Shown here piece after piece: positions 63,501-64,000 of a DNA stretch of 64,000 nucleotides. Source of the DNA: Cryptomeria japonica. Lineage: Eukaryota; Streptophyta; Pinopsida; Cupressales; Cupressaceae. The notes beneath the pieces are model-generated. The model was not told the DNA's origin. It saw nothing but the letters and a program-made list of their open reading frames with translations, and made no database searches. The stretch is from contig NC_081414.1 of assembly GCF_030272615.1 (NCBI RefSeq), positions 809,943,069 through 810,007,068 on the forward strand, written 5' to 3'. How positions within the stretch are numbered: the stretch's first letter is position 1; the number at the start of each line of letters is the position of its first letter. Made by a program: the position numbers and the translations under genes.

Positions 63501-63546
63501 TACCACGTGACAGTCTGAAAATGCTCATTGTTCATCATTGAAACTT
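60511..63546. repeat. 3' unit downstream of MLO copy 3
   Basis: The counterpart of 8797-11981, close to identical apart from a deletion at about 61279, where the stretch equivalent to about 9560-9715 is missing. No gene of its own is established; the open stretch at 62453-62695 matches 10890-11132. Confidence 0.75.
62453..62695 (+). other. 80-codon open stretch, counterpart of 10890-11132
   Basis: Differs from its counterpart in one residue near the end. It is kept open in both copies but without any recognised domain, and the minus strand here looks more coding-like. Status uncertain. Confidence 0.15.
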
Positions 63547-63706
63547 CAATGCTAATGAGAATTCAAAGGAAAAAATAGTGGAAGAGACACAAGATGTTCA
63601 AACACTTGGATTTGAGTTGAGCTTTGATCATTTTCGAAATGAAAATTTAAAAAACATTATCTCTACTTCTCACAGGGAGAACGATTCAAGCAAGGAGGAT
63701 CGTTAG
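63547..63706 (+). pseudogene. Isolated tail of the MLO last exon (copy 3b)
   Basis: The counterpart of 11982-12141: the last ~52 codons of the MLO C-terminal tail, ending at a TAG at 63704-63706, followed by the MLO 3' unit to the window end. By analogy with the first duplication copy, another MLO copy may lie beyond the window. Confidence 0.85.
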
Positions 63707-64000
63707 CAGAAGTGGCTGACAAAAACACTGATATTCAACAAAGTAGAAAACAATCTGTGAAGATAATTTTTGGTCATAGAAATTTATGAGGGTTTTTAAA
63801 ATAGTCAAATGCACAGTGATATCATCTTTTTGAATATTATTGGTGTATTATATGTAACTTATGTGTTTGACATGTCAAAGTTTTGGTAAGCATTTGTTTC
63901 AAGAATTATATTATCACATTCAATTTTGGAGTATATACATTTATATTCTAACCGAAAAATTATGTAGCTACATCATTTAGTTTTATTCAATAATATATTT
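63707..64000. repeat. Second MLO 3' unit of the right-hand duplication, cut by the window end
   Basis: Matches 12142-12435. No gene. Confidence 0.8.

Overview
The window looks like intergenic and gene-fragment DNA from a large plant nuclear genome. It is AT-rich, dominated by old and nested LTR retrotransposons, and the only recognisable host genes are intron-containing relatives of the plant MLO family. Several LTR features (GC-rich 'gcgctgggcgcc' repeats in a solo LTR, a Ty3/Gypsy LTR followed by a very long gag leader) remind me of conifers, but the species cannot be fixed from sequence alone. No bacterial genes, rRNA, tRNA genes or CRISPR arrays were seen.

Layout. 1-5957 is a multi-copy block (block A) carrying a SINE and a solo LTR. 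5958-16897 holds a cluster of MLO copies: a 5'-truncated copy (6894-8796), an isolated last-exon tail (11982-12141) and a decayed copy (13741-16073), each followed by related non-coding sequence. 16898-32660 is nested retroelement DNA: a degenerate Ty3/Gypsy chromovirus-like element, Copia-type LTRs and bodies on the minus strand, another Copia-type LTR on the plus strand and a Copia gag-integrase fragment. 32661-37282 is the 5' part of a second Ty3/Gypsy element. 37283-41518 is block B, a second copy of block A, followed by a second Copia fragment interrupted by a different SINE. 43016-45260 holds older relatives of the block ends. 45261-49766 is block C. 49767-56704 contains a ~230 bp satellite interrupted by a compact LTR element with intact ends and by other repeats. 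57806-60510 is the best MLO copy, and 63547-63706 is a second MLO tail.

Main reading. 1-12480 and 45261-64000 are two copies of one large segmental duplication: block + satellite + MLO + 3' unit + MLO tail. They differ by a ~7 kb indel in the satellite, a solo LTR present only in the first copy, and loss of upstream MLO exons from the first copy. MLO copy 3 keeps an open frame across eleven inferred exons (391 codons from an in-frame ATG), yet the N-terminal transmembrane exons are not visible upstream. It is either a 5'-truncated copy or the 3' part of a gene with a very long upstream intron. I found no convincing new biological system. The most interesting material is the MLO duplication history and an unidentified coding-like minus-strand segment kept in all three A/B/C blocks.
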